From a virus, in IMG/VR virus record IMGVR_UViG_3300009436_000123, positions 1-22,328 of that record: a stretch of 22,328 bases of DNA; one strand, 5' to 3'. The notes beneath the pieces were generated by a model. The model ran no database searches and was not told the DNA's origin. It saw only the letters and a list, made by a program, of their open reading frames with translations. Made by a program: the position numbers and the translations under genes. Positions 9,181-16,672 of this stretch are shown piece after piece. How positions within the stretch are numbered: the stretch's first letter is position 1; each line of letters starts with the position of its first letter.

Positions 9181-10116
9181 TTAACTTCCCGAGTAAAGCT
9201 TCTGATACATCGCTGTACGCTGCTTCAAGAAGCTTTCACGTCGTGCCTTATCAGAAGGTGTCAACGTCGCCAGCTTGTTCTCAGGCATAAACATTAGTTC
9301 GCTATGCTCCTGATCAAACTGGTCGATCTGGGATTTGATACCAGCAACCGTGTCCTGACCAAAGGATGAGCCCCCTCCAGCAGTCGGCATACCCGCATCA
9401 CCAACCATAGGTGCTAGGGAATGAAACAGCTTTAGGACAGCAGGGTGGTTACCAACAACTGGGCTCCACTCCATCAACTGCTTCAACTCAGGGATTTGCT
9501 GAGCAAAAGCTTCGAACGTCTCATTGGCACTCTTGTGGTTAATTGCGTAATCAGCACCCCACTCAGAACGCAGTTCATTAGTTTGATTCTGTACAGACTC
9601 TTGAATCTGAGCATCAAGTGTGCTTTCAGACATCACCTGTCGTGTAGCCCACTCAGACTCCAATGCACTAAACTGCTTAGGTGTCAGACCAATGTTATGA
9701 GCCACCTCTTTGAGTTGATTCTGGATCTCCTCAGGAAACTGCATCTCCTTAATGTCCTGACCTTCTAGTTGAACGCTATGCTTCTCAGCAGACACATACC
9801 CGTCCATAGTTTCGGGACGCAGCTTTGAGTAGAAGTCTTGGTAGTCTGTATCTGTCCAATCTTCTTGTGGTACTGCTAGTCTCTTCTTACCCAAAGCTGA
9901 CTGTGCATTAATAGCCTGTTCAGCCAAAGACTGGAAGCTTTTAGTTTCCTTAAATAAGTTTTTGTCCCGCAGGTCATCTGGTAAGCCAGATACAAACTGT
10001 TGGTAGTTGTCCTCGGAACCAAAGTCTAATGATTCAGCAGCTGATTCGGGTGCGATACCTCCACCAATACCTGCTGAAGTTTCTTCTACGGTTTCTTCTG
10101 TTAGTTCTTCACTCAT
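9181..10116 (-). CDS. Capsid scaffold / assembly protein
   Basis: A 311-residue, strongly acidic, helix-rich protein begins MSEELTEETVEETSAGIGG. It contains ELRSEWGADYAINHKSANE, a segment often seen in podovirus scaffolds, followed by EWSPVVGNHPAVLKLFHSLA. It ends in a basic helix (SDKARRESFLKQRTAMYQKL), where scaffold proteins usually contact capsid. Length and position between portal and capsid match T7 gp9. Its ATG overlaps the preceding gene as ATGA, suggesting coupled translation; an AAAGGAAC stretch 7 bases upstream is one of the few Shine-Dalgarno-like sequences here. The coding sequence ends 17 bases before a strong terminator. Confidence 0.9.
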   Translation of the reverse strand: MSEELTEETVEETSAGIGGGIAPESAAESLDFGSEDNYQQFVSGLPDDLRDKNLFKETKSFQSLAEQAINAQSALGKKRLAVPQEDWTDTDYQDFYSKLRPETMDGYVSAEKHSVQLEGQDIKEMQFPEEIQNQLKEVAHNIGLTPKQFSALESEWATRQVMSESTLDAQIQESVQNQTNELRSEWGADYAINHKSANETFEAFAQQIPELKQLMEWSPVVGNHPAVLKLFHSLAPMVGDAGMPTAGGGSSFGQDTVAGIKSQIDQFDQEHSELMFMPENKLATLTPSDKARRESFLKQRTAMYQKLYSGS

Positions 10117-10373
10117 GGGTTCTGTTCCTTTTCTATTATGTCTATTAGGTTTTGCGGGTCATCACGACCCATTAGATTCACATAACTCATAGCCAAGTGT
10201 CGCTTACCTTCATTGAAGGCCGTCACCTGAGGATCGGAAGAAAATTTTGGAAAGGTCACACCGCAGTCCCTAAGGAGTCGCCGAAAAAATCGGTCTCCAG
10301 CTGGGGTGGCTGCGATAGATAACAAATCATCACGAAACTGCTGTCGGGCTCTGAGTTTTTTAAGTGGGTTCAT
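10113..10373 (-). CDS. Bbp19-like small phage protein
   Basis: An 86-residue basic protein with the pattern LLSIAATPAGDRFFRRLLRD, then CGVTFPKFSSDPQVTAFNEG and KRHLAMSYVNLM. I recognise this as the Bbp19-like family, named after a Bordetella phage BPP-1 gene and typically found between portal and scaffold or capsid genes. Its function is not established; its place suggests a part in head assembly. It starts 4 bases after the portal stop and overlaps the scaffold start by 4 bases (ATGA). Confidence 0.8.
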   Translation of the reverse strand: MNPLKKLRARQQFRDDLLSIAATPAGDRFFRRLLRDCGVTFPKFSSDPQVTAFNEGKRHLAMSYVNLMGRDDPQNLIDIIEKEQNP

Positions 10374-10376
10374 TCT

Positions 10377-12020
10377 TTACATATTCAATAACTGACCAAT
10401 GCCCTCGGGATCCGTAGATCGGGCAGAAGCAATATCCTTCATAGCACCAGCCATCTGAGGCATTGCTGCCGCTTGCTGCTGTTGTGATTCAGCCTCCTCG
10501 CGTTGTTCGCGAGCAGCTGTAACTTCGTCTTTACTTTTGACGACATTACGAGGGATGTTACGCATACGAGCGTAGTTATCGAAAAGGTTGTGTGTATCTA
10601 AGTTTTCCGCCATGGATGGATCCTGTTGGAGCAATGGTGTAATATCCTGAAGGAATCCAGACATATTACTAATTGCACCTGCATACTGTGCATGGGCTGC
10701 GGGACTTGTATAAACAATCTCCAACCCACGTCCTGCAAGCGACTCTGGAGCCGATTGCATTACAGGATGGTTCTTGTCTTGTAGGAAATCTATTACGTGC
10801 TCGATAGCTGGAGCAAGATACTCACTCTCTTGTCGAGCAAGGAGTGGTCCAAGCTGTTGTAGCATCTGACCACGCTCATCGTGGATCTCAGTTACCGACT
10901 GACGCTCTTTCTTCTGCTCACGAATAATCTGGTCAACGAAGAATGACTTCGTGATCTGACCTTGATAGTTCGAGATCATCTCCAAAGTAAGGTTCGGCTG
11001 ACTGCCACTAGTAAGCGGCTGAGGCATTGGTGACCCTGCTTCATGGAACAAGACCTGACCCGCGCCATATGTAATGGGCAACATGATCGAATCATCTTCA
11101 GCAACAAGCGGTGGGTTATTGGCGATCTCTGCACTACGCAGGATTTCCTTCACCATCTTGTTAAGAACACGGATCTGACTCATGCAAGTAGCCGCTGGTC
11201 CACGACCAAGGACTTCACCAGCAATAACCATCCAACGAGGAACGATAAACGGAAAGTAACCCTTCCCAGTTTGCAAAAGAACGGCATCCAACTCAGGTAC
11301 CCAATAAGATACCTTGTACGGACGCTGGTTGCCGATACGTCCCCCTTTACGGGCTGCTGGATCATTCGAAGGTTCGACCGAAAAGACCAGCTCGTATTTC
11401 TTGTTAGCTGCATACGGGTCGAATCCTTTAGTGTTGACCACATCAGGAAATTGTTGCGCGAGCGCCTTCGTGCTGAGGAACTTGCGGTAGAACATAGTGT
11501 CTACCGTACCTTCATCATTAACATCAAAGAAACTATCTGCTAGTGCGCAGGATTTAAAGTTAGGGATCGCTTTGTCTCTGTTCACATAAACAACAGCATT
11601 ACCGAAGGAACCAATATCATGGAACGCTTCATGGCTGGCTGCATAGAACTGACTAGCGGGTGTTGCGTAGATGTGACTGATTGTGTCACTGAGTCGCTCT
11701 AAAAAGATTAACTCATCATCCTTTAGTTCAGCCGAAGGCGTACCCTCAGGCTTTAAATAAGCCCAACGATCCGCCTTCGGAATCAAATAAGAACTAAGTC
11801 CGTTAGCGAACATTTGGTTCGCCCATACAGGTGTACTATCGTAGATAGGTTTGGATTGATCATCCTCCCGATTACTAGTCAGACCCATGGATCCCGTAAA
11901 ACGGGCTTTATTGGGAGCAACGTACTTCTGTGCATCAGAAAGCATCTCTTCGTGACCAGCACGGAGAAGCTTTAAATGTTCGTATCGCTCTTGGAGTCTA
12001 ACTAATTCAGGGGTCTTCAT
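10377..12020 (-). CDS. Portal (head-tail connector) protein
   Basis: A 547-residue protein of the podovirus head-tail connector family. Supporting segments are LRAGHEEMLSDAQKYVAPNK near the N-terminus, YDSTPVWANQMFANGLSSYL at ~90, FHDIGSFGNAVVYV at ~150, and the central long-helix part RVLNKMVKEILRSAEIANNP. A C-terminal Gln/Ala-rich helix (AAREQREEAESQQQQAAAM) is common in these proteins. Twelve copies would form the vertex ring through which DNA is packaged and ejected. Length is close to T7 gp8 (536). It starts immediately after the proline-tract gene's stop (TAA then ATG). Confidence 0.93.
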   Translation of the reverse strand: MKTPELVRLQERYEHLKLLRAGHEEMLSDAQKYVAPNKARFTGSMGLTSNREDDQSKPIYDSTPVWANQMFANGLSSYLIPKADRWAYLKPEGTPSAELKDDELIFLERLSDTISHIYATPASQFYAASHEAFHDIGSFGNAVVYVNRDKAIPNFKSCALADSFFDVNDEGTVDTMFYRKFLSTKALAQQFPDVVNTKGFDPYAANKKYELVFSVEPSNDPAARKGGRIGNQRPYKVSYWVPELDAVLLQTGKGYFPFIVPRWMVIAGEVLGRGPAATCMSQIRVLNKMVKEILRSAEIANNPPLVAEDDSIMLPITYGAGQVLFHEAGSPMPQPLTSGSQPNLTLEMISNYQGQITKSFFVDQIIREQKKERQSVTEIHDERGQMLQQLGPLLARQESEYLAPAIEHVIDFLQDKNHPVMQSAPESLAGRGLEIVYTSPAAHAQYAGAISNMSGFLQDITPLLQQDPSMAENLDTHNLFDNYARMRNIPRNVVKSKDEVTAAREQREEAESQQQQAAAMPQMAGAMKDIASARSTDPEGIGQLLNM

Positions 12021-12230
12021 TTACAATCCGCTACCTAGCGATTTCTTTTTTGTCGCATCACTACCAGAGAGTGCTGTCTTTTTAGTCGCACTACGCTGAA
12101 CCGCTGTTGGGTTCACGGCCTTGGCTGCTTTTTGGGCAGCCTGAATAGGCTTACGCGCAATTGGAGTAGGGGGCGGTGGAGGGGGCGGAGGCGGTGGAGG
12201 CGGTGGAGGCGTTTTTGGTTTTGATCCCAT
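12021..12230 (-). CDS. Small polyproline-tract basic protein
   Basis: A 69-residue protein starts MGSKPKT, runs into 14 prolines (residues 8-21), then a basic Ala/Lys tail (KPIQAAQKAAKAVNP, later SGSDATKKKSLGSG). Small Pro-run proteins of unknown function are often seen just before the portal gene in marine podoviruses, and this fits. The start AAAATATTATGGG matches the local start motif. Its first 80 bases overlap the end of the upstream gene in another frame, and the overlapping stretch is the proline tract itself. A run of 14 prolines would be expected to stall ribosomes unless EF-P assists. Confidence 0.75.
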   Translation of the reverse strand: MGSKPKTPPPPPPPPPPPPPPTPIARKPIQAAQKAAKAVNPTAVQRSATKKTALSGSDATKKKSLGSGL

Positions 12231-12576
12231 AATATTTTCTTAGTTTGTAAGTAGAAAGAAACCGAAGTTCGGTGTCCAAGTATTTTAAGTATCTATGAAA
12301 ACCAATCCTGTCAAGAGAGTAAGGCATCAGTTTACAAAAGGTTAACATATTTGATCCTGACGTATAATCTATGTGCCAATAGTCCCCTTTAGCATCCGTC
12401 GCTTTTCGAAACAAGAAGATAGCTGTGGGGCCTATGTACGTGTGGTACTCATCCTCGGGTAACCGATACAGATAGGAATCCAGAAGATCCCCAAAGTTCT
12501 CGCCGCGAAGTCGGTATAACTTATGGGCATCTTCCAACAAAGATGTACGAACGGGGGCTGTGCTAGTTATGGACAT
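12151..12576 (-). CDS. Conserved small protein between terminase and portal; possibly GNAT-like
   Basis: A 141-residue protein with a well-structured core: LLDSYLYRLPEDEYHTYIG, then AIFLFRKATDAKGDYWHIDY and MPYSLDRIGFHRYLKYLDTE, LRFLSTYKLRKYYG. Alternating strands followed by helices, plus the LRFL-type motif near the end, recall GNAT-like small podovirus proteins such as T7 gp13. The likeness is weak and no acetyl-CoA motif is visible. The start overlaps the large-terminase stop by one base (TAATG). The last ~23 residues are a low-complexity Ala/Ser/Thr tail produced by reading the next gene's proline codons in another frame, so that tail may be a secondary extension. Confidence 0.75.
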   Translation of the reverse strand: MSITSTAPVRTSLLEDAHKLYRLRGENFGDLLDSYLYRLPEDEYHTYIGPTAIFLFRKATDAKGDYWHIDYTSGSNMLTFCKLMPYSLDRIGFHRYLKYLDTELRFLSTYKLRKYYGIKTKNASTASTASAPSTAPYSNCA

Positions 12577-13901
12577 TAAAAATCAACCTCTCTTATCTTA
12601 TACGTGTTCCGATCCTTCCGAGTTCGGGCATTACGGTCATATTCACGGTTCGCCTTGAGCCCAACAGCCAATGTCGAGAAAGCATCGGCACCATGGGACG
12701 CATTATTGTGGATAGCCTGTTTCTTGAACACTTGCTTAGACTCGTCCCACTCTTTGGCGTAGTTCTTCAAATGCTCGATACCCAAGGAACAATTAGTCGT
12801 ATCAAACCAGCATTTCGGTAGTGTCTGACGTACCGCCTCGATCTGGTCGCTCTTACCCATCCGTTTAACAACAGTTGGCTTGATACCTAGAGATCTGAGA
12901 GTTTCGATACGAGATTTCCCTGTTCCAAGCTCCCTAACCGCCACATCATGAGGTAAGTAGTGCTTTCCATACGTAAAATCATGTAAGGACGACAATCTTT
13001 GCAGTTCCTTAGCATAAAACGGTAATCCCTCACCAGAGTTCTCATAGTAAAAGATAGGACGCAGCTCATTTCGGTATTGTTGGGCAAACCAGATGCTCGT
13101 GCTGTCATCCATACCCAAATCCCACCCAGTAATCACTGGCAACGCTGGATCGGGGCTGATCTTGTCCAACATCTGCCCCTTGTGGTACAATTTAGTCAAT
13201 ATGTCCCCATAATAGGAACCCTCGACTGGTGTATCAAAGCTAGACATGAACTCCTGCTGGAACAATGCCTCACTCATCTCATCTCGCGCCTTACGCAGAT
13301 CAGCTGGCTTAATAGCCTTAGTTTTAGTCACAGGTAAGTGACTAACAAACCAATCAGGGTCTGCTTCAGCCTTCTTCAACAACTTGTACATGTGGTTCTT
13401 ACCACGAGGCGTACTATTGAATATAGCCCAACCACCATTCTCCGCTAACACAGGATTCAAGAAGTGCCAAATACTGGGGTCGCACAAAGCATACTCCGAA
13501 AATATAATACCAATAGGGTTCGTACCAACCACTCGGTCAGGGTTATCCGCACCAACCAACTGAATCACGGAACCATTGGTCAGCGTCAGAGACATTTCCT
13601 GCTCAGACTTACGGACAACCAACTCGCGGGGCACGAAGTCAATGAACTTACGCCCCTCACCATCCTGACCCTGCCACAGAATCTTACGCAACTGATTCTG
13701 GAACGGACCTACATAAAGATACAGCCCCTTCCGCTGGAGCGCCTTAATCGCCATTACATTGATACAAGTCAAATCCTTACCCGCACGTCGATGCCATACA
13801 AGCACTGCTCGTAAGCTTTTCGCACTGGGTGCCATATACTTAAGCAAAGGTAACTGATAATGTCTAGGGATATATCCCTGCGCAGGTAATTGTACACTCA
13901 T
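12576..13901 (-). CDS. terL: Terminase large subunit
   Basis: A 441-residue packaging motor with ATPase and nuclease domains. Walker A is WHRRAGKD (residues 36-43), a known deviant form. Walker B is GIIFSEYA (131-138) with catalytic Glu136. The coupling motif is STPRGKNH (163-170). The RNase H-like nuclease shows Asp261 in GWDLG, Asp319 in LPHDVAVRE and Asp406 in HGADAF, the usual acidic triad. It cuts concatemers and pumps DNA through the portal. The length is normal to slightly short for podovirus TerL. It follows the small terminase after 19 bases, and its stop overlaps the next ATG by one base. Confidence 0.96.
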   Translation of the reverse strand: MSVQLPAQGYIPRHYQLPLLKYMAPSAKSLRAVLVWHRRAGKDLTCINVMAIKALQRKGLYLYVGPFQNQLRKILWQGQDGEGRKFIDFVPRELVVRKSEQEMSLTLTNGSVIQLVGADNPDRVVGTNPIGIIFSEYALCDPSIWHFLNPVLAENGGWAIFNSTPRGKNHMYKLLKKAEADPDWFVSHLPVTKTKAIKPADLRKARDEMSEALFQQEFMSSFDTPVEGSYYGDILTKLYHKGQMLDKISPDPALPVITGWDLGMDDSTSIWFAQQYRNELRPIFYYENSGEGLPFYAKELQRLSSLHDFTYGKHYLPHDVAVRELGTGKSRIETLRSLGIKPTVVKRMGKSDQIEAVRQTLPKCWFDTTNCSLGIEHLKNYAKEWDESKQVFKKQAIHNNASHGADAFSTLAVGLKANREYDRNARTRKDRNTYKIREVDF

Positions 13902-13920
13902 GGGCTGGTAGGTAGGTTGG

Positions 13921-14535
13921 TTAAATGGATCCGTCGTTCTCTGTTACATTGGCCGTGGCCTCTGGTGGCGTAAACTCACCGTAGTCGTATACCTCATCTT
14001 CATCTTCTTCCACATCAAACACGTCTACGTCATCAGCCGCCATAGCTGCGGCAACCAAATCCTTCTGGGTAGTCTGGGCGAAATCAACAACGTTAATAGT
14101 CATATTACTCTGCACATCAGCCTGAAGGTCAATTGTTTTCGGCTTAGCTGCAAAGAACCCACTCAACTCCTTAGTCACAGCGATTCTATCCTTAACGGGC
14201 AATACATACTCCCCATCTGCATCCTTCTCCGTCACAAACTCAATTAGTGCCCCTAGTGGATTGAATCCTGCATCCTCGAACATAGCCAAGACCATCTTAC
14301 GCTGCTGGGATGGAGTCGGGGCTTCAGACATCATCTCCAACAACTGCTGCTTTACCAACAACTTCTTCTCGGTAGACGCAGTCTCTCGTTGAATCTCCAT
14401 AAGCTTCTGGGAAGCTTTAGGCAAACGTTTCGTATCTCTCACACGCTTCCGCTCTTTTTGCTTGGTTACTTGCTTGGGTCGAACGCCGTTGGAGGTTTTC
14501 CTCTTATCTGCGAATGGGTCTCGTTTGATGGGCAT
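13921..14535 (-). CDS. Terminase small subunit (probable)
   Basis: A 204-residue protein is first in the structural block, directly before the large terminase. It has a basic N-terminus (KQKERKRVRDTKRLPKASQ), a helical middle with DAGFNPLGALIEFV and VKDRIAVTKELSGFFAAKPK, and a very acidic C-terminus (VDVFDVEEDEDEVYDYG). The middle segment resembles small terminase-type proteins I recall from aquatic podoviruses; such proteins recognise genome ends or concatemer junctions and recruit TerL. No classic helix-turn-helix is obvious, so the call rests mainly on position and overall pattern. Just upstream on the minus strand lies TTGACT with a TAGAAA hexamer 16 bases further on, a possible promoter very close to the ATG. 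Confidence 0.75.
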   Translation of the reverse strand: MPIKRDPFADKRKTSNGVRPKQVTKQKERKRVRDTKRLPKASQKLMEIQRETASTEKKLLVKQQLLEMMSEAPTPSQQRKMVLAMFEDAGFNPLGALIEFVTEKDADGEYVLPVKDRIAVTKELSGFFAAKPKTIDLQADVQSNMTINVVDFAQTTQKDLVAAAMAADDVDVFDVEEDEDEVYDYGEFTPPEATANVTENDGSI

Positions 14536-14547
14536 GGTTCTTTTCTA

Positions 14548-14573
14548 GGGTTCATGGGCTCTTAGTCAAGAAA
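14548..14573 (-). promoter_or_regulatory. Possible promoter of the late (structural) block
   Basis: On the minus strand TTGACT is followed after 16 bases by TAGAAA. The -10 element would be only about 7 bases from the small-terminase ATG, implying an almost leaderless transcript. It is a fair but not perfect sigma70-like match and is the best candidate between the inverted-repeat region and the first late gene. Confidence 0.25.
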
Positions 14574-14618
14574 TTCATGCCTGTTTCTTTCGAACAAGGA
14601 AAGGCCATTCCCTAAAAT

Positions 14619-14849
14619 CTACCAAATCTACCAGAGCTTTTTGGAATCTTGGTAGAACATTAAACAATAACATCTATCAACGACTTACAGAATATTTACC
14701 GATTTACCCTACCAAGCGACTAACTTTACCATAGTAGTTTCTTAAATGAAAATGTCTGGTAAATTGGTAGATATTACATAAGTCGTTGATAACCCTATAT
14801 CTCCACTTGTTCTACCAGAGGGGTGGTAAATGGCGAAATTTGTTGGTAG
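14619..14849. repeat. CTACCA-box cluster within a large inverted repeat (origin or control region)
   Basis: Seven exact CTACCA/TGGTAG hexamers lie at 14619, 14628, 14650, 14709, 14765, 14812 and 14844, with several degenerate TTACC/GGTAA copies between them. They form an imperfect inverted repeat centred near 14733. Its perfect 13-bp core is at 14675-14687 and 14779-14791. Matching outer boxes (14650-14659 with 14808-14817) and inner segments (14691-14708 with 14758-14775) are equally spaced from the centre. The AT-rich interior lies exactly between the divergent minus- and plus-strand gene blocks. Iteron-like boxes in an inverted repeat at a divergence point fit a replication origin, a binding array for a regulator of both blocks, or both. 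Which of these it is cannot be told from sequence. Confidence 0.75.
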
Positions 14850-14879
14850 AAAACGCTGTTTTTGGGGTAAATCGGCCTG

Positions 14880-14907
14880 TTTGGCTAACATAAACCGTTA
14901 GTATAAT
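14880..14907 (+). promoter_or_regulatory. Candidate rightward promoter
   Basis: A consensus TATAAT (14902-14907) has TTTGGC 16 bases upstream (14880-14885). A small inverted repeat, CTAAC with GTTAG, lies in the spacer and could be an operator. It would start a transcript near 14914, running through the C-rich stretch and the structured region towards the plus-strand genes. The -35 match is only moderate. Confidence 0.35.
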
Positions 14908-14934
14908 CGAAAAATCGGAATTTTGGGTTCGTGG

Positions 14935-15390
14935 GATGGGTCCCCCTACTCCCTTCGGACTCCAAAGTTCCCCATGCCCCCCCCTTCGCCCAGATTCCTT
15001 GTTCCAATGGCTCCGTGTTCCCGTTGCCCCAAGGCTCCGTGTTCCCATGGTTCCGTGCTCCCATGTATATATATACCCTGCACCCCAGCACCCCTGTTAC
15101 CATGCACCCATGCACCATGCTACCCTGTTACCATGCACCGTGGATGCGTGGGTTATATCCCACCGTCACCATGACACCATGACCCACACCCATCCGTGTC
15201 GCTCCACCACTGGGCTCACAGCCACCCTGACCCCTGTCATCCATCAACCCACATCACCCATCAGCCTACCCACGCCCCACCAAGGCTCTCTGCTGCCCTT
15301 CAAGCCCCTCTACCATCGTAACCATGGTAACACCCATCCAATGCACCCAAAGCAACCCTTGGCACAACAAGGGCTCTGGACATAGTTACC
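14935..15390 (+). repeat. C-rich, G-poor low-complexity stretch with short direct repeats
   Basis: This stretch has no supported gene. It is dominated by CCC, CCATG and CACC words. Three copies of GGYTCCGTGYTCCC lie at 15009, 15033 and 15049. An exact 17-bp direct repeat (CCCTGTTACCATGCACC) lies at 15092-15108 and 15123-15139. CACCATGA is repeated at 15167 and 15176. Short open frames cross it on both strands, but their products are low-complexity and have no good start signal. It resembles minisatellite-type DNA grown by slippage, or a weakly structured C-rich RNA leader. Confidence 0.7.
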
Positions 15391-15885
15391 CCGCAATCTC
15401 ACAAGTGGTTGCTTGATCGACCGCTCCTCGTCCCTCGTCGGGCACGATGCTTCACTGCCCTTCGTAGTTACTCTCAACGCTTCGCTCCGTTGTATGCCGC
15501 CTTAGGCGTCAAGCTCATTTACCATGGGCTCGGAAAGACCGCTCCGTCAGCGATGCACTGCCCATAGATTGGCTTAGGCCAATCACGCACCCCTGCTGCC
15601 CTAATGCCATCGTCACTGTAGCCCTAGCCGCCACTGTCTCATCAGGTTCGCTTATGCTCACCAGCTAAGCCATTGGACGGGGGCTACCACATTCCCTGAT
15701 GTCATTGGTCATCATGCGCACGGGTCATCACACCCTGCCGAGGGAAGCTGCGCTCCCTATCGCTGCAAGTGAAAACAAGGTATATTCCCGCAAGCGGGCC
15801 CCTTTCCTTGTTGCTGTTGGCCATTACGTGGGCAGACCCACGATGGCTCAACGCCCCTACGGGTTCACTGGCGTCTTCGCCTAGC
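15391..15885 (+). ncRNA. Putative large structured non-coding RNA (~490 nt)
   Basis: This gene-free stretch is tiled by stems that mostly do not conflict. Pairings seen: 15440-15444/15456-15460; 15475-15479/15488-15492; 15498-15501/15505-15508; 15524-15529/15560-15565 enclosing 15531-15534/15543-15546; 15567-15573/15578-15584; a long-range stem 15601-15611/15698-15708 (one mismatch) enclosing 15618-15624/15681-15687, which encloses 15650-15654/15666-15670; 15741-15745/15754-15758; 15774-15780/15806-15812 enclosing 15787-15790/15795-15798; and a long hairpin 15816-15852 with a CAGA loop. G-U pairs at 15602/15707 and 15819/15848 favour the plus strand. It is visibly GC-richer than the neighbouring genes. 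In size and habit it recalls large ornate phage RNAs such as GOLLD and ROOL, though I recognise neither consensus. Exact ends are guesses. Confidence 0.5.
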
Positions 15886-15951
15886 ACCCATGATTATTAT
15901 AGATAGCATCATCATCAAGATAAGATGCGCTTAACCAACATACTAAATATT

Positions 15952-16614
15952 ATGAAAGACTACAACCCAGACCTAGAAGACGCCTTAAACGATGAGTTCA
16001 ACGAGTTGCAATACGAACAGTATGACTCAACAGATGCAGCCTCAACCACTGCTGGCTGCATTACAGCCACCATACAGTATGCCTCATGCGGTTCCAAATA
16101 CACCGAGTCGTTCCAAAAAATCCAGCACCTTCGCGACTTCCTTGATTACAACAGTTGCTGGGCAGTGCTCGTAGGTTTCACCTCAAACGGTGAGACCTAT
16201 GAAACCCTTGCTGACTACCCCGATGAGTCGTCGTCAAAGCCTGAAGCACAAGGCGGGGACACATCGAATCCATGTAATAATAAAGAGGAATTATCCGACA
16301 ATCTTGTCACAACTAAATCAAATCAAACTAAATCAAATACTATGAAACCAATCGCAGCTATCGTAACTAACACAAAGACAGCCATCAGCAACATGACAGG
16401 TGAGGACGTCGTGATCCACGACATCTACACCATTGACGGCGAGTTTGTCCAAGTTTGGTCGGACACACCCGCACCTCTCGCTAAAATAAATGAAGAGACC
16501 TACGTCGTCTGCAAGGTTGACTCCTACAAGAAGCACGGGGAACCAGTCGAGCGCAAGCACTGGCACATCATCCCTACAGCATTCGCCGAAAAGATGATCA
16601 GCTCAGCCGTTTAA
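15952..16614 (+). CDS. Unknown two-part protein, first gene of the rightward block
   Basis: A 220-residue protein of unknown function. The start chosen is the ATG at 15952 because it follows CTAAATATT, the local start motif; an in-frame ATG at 15925 lacks it. Residues 1-95 form an acidic, Thr/Ser-rich part (MKDYNPDLEDALNDEF, later FLDYNSCWAVLVGF). A disordered Ser/Asn/Lys/Thr linker follows (about 96-130). From Met131 (16342) there is a compact domain: MKPIAAIVTNTKTAISNM, then GEDVVIHDIYTIDGEFVQVW and ending HWHIIPTAFAEKM. The internal ATG is directly preceded by a 15-bp-period repeat like those before two other starts, so a separate 90-residue product from 16342 is plausible. This may be two genes fused in frame, or one gene with an internal start. 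Confidence 0.7.
   Translation: MKDYNPDLEDALNDEFNELQYEQYDSTDAASTTAGCITATIQYASCGSKYTESFQKIQHLRDFLDYNSCWAVLVGFTSNGETYETLADYPDESSSKPEAQGGDTSNPCNNKEELSDNLVTTKSNQTKSNTMKPIAAIVTNTKTAISNMTGEDVVIHDIYTIDGEFVQVWSDTPAPLAKINEETYVVCKVDSYKKHGEPVERKHWHIIPTAFAEKMISSAV
16313..16338 (+). repeat. 15-bp-period direct repeat before an internal ATG
   Basis: CTAAATCAAAT occurs at 16313-16323 and again at 16328-16338, ending three bases before the in-frame ATG at 16342. The stretch is A-rich and nearly free of G. The same arrangement appears before the starts at 17697 and 22155. Confidence 0.75.
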
Positions 16615-16672
16615 TCCTTTCCTTCCTTCCAACCCACGTCCTAAGCACGACGTAAAACTGCTTTCCTTTATT

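Noticed and set aside
14936-15385. Overlapping open frames of 77-149 codons on both strands in the C-rich stretch
   Set aside because: They are low-complexity products (Pro/His/Cys/Ser-rich) with no local start motif; open frames are expected where composition is biased and stop codons are rare.
15391-15885. tRNA or tRNA-like genes
   Set aside because: No cloverleaf with a T-arm GGTTCRA sequence and a 7-bp acceptor stem could be placed, despite a few GGTTC words.
15699-15887. Two opposite 61-codon frames in the structured region
   Set aside because: Neither has a start context like the real genes; the mirror coverage follows from the hairpin-rich sequence.
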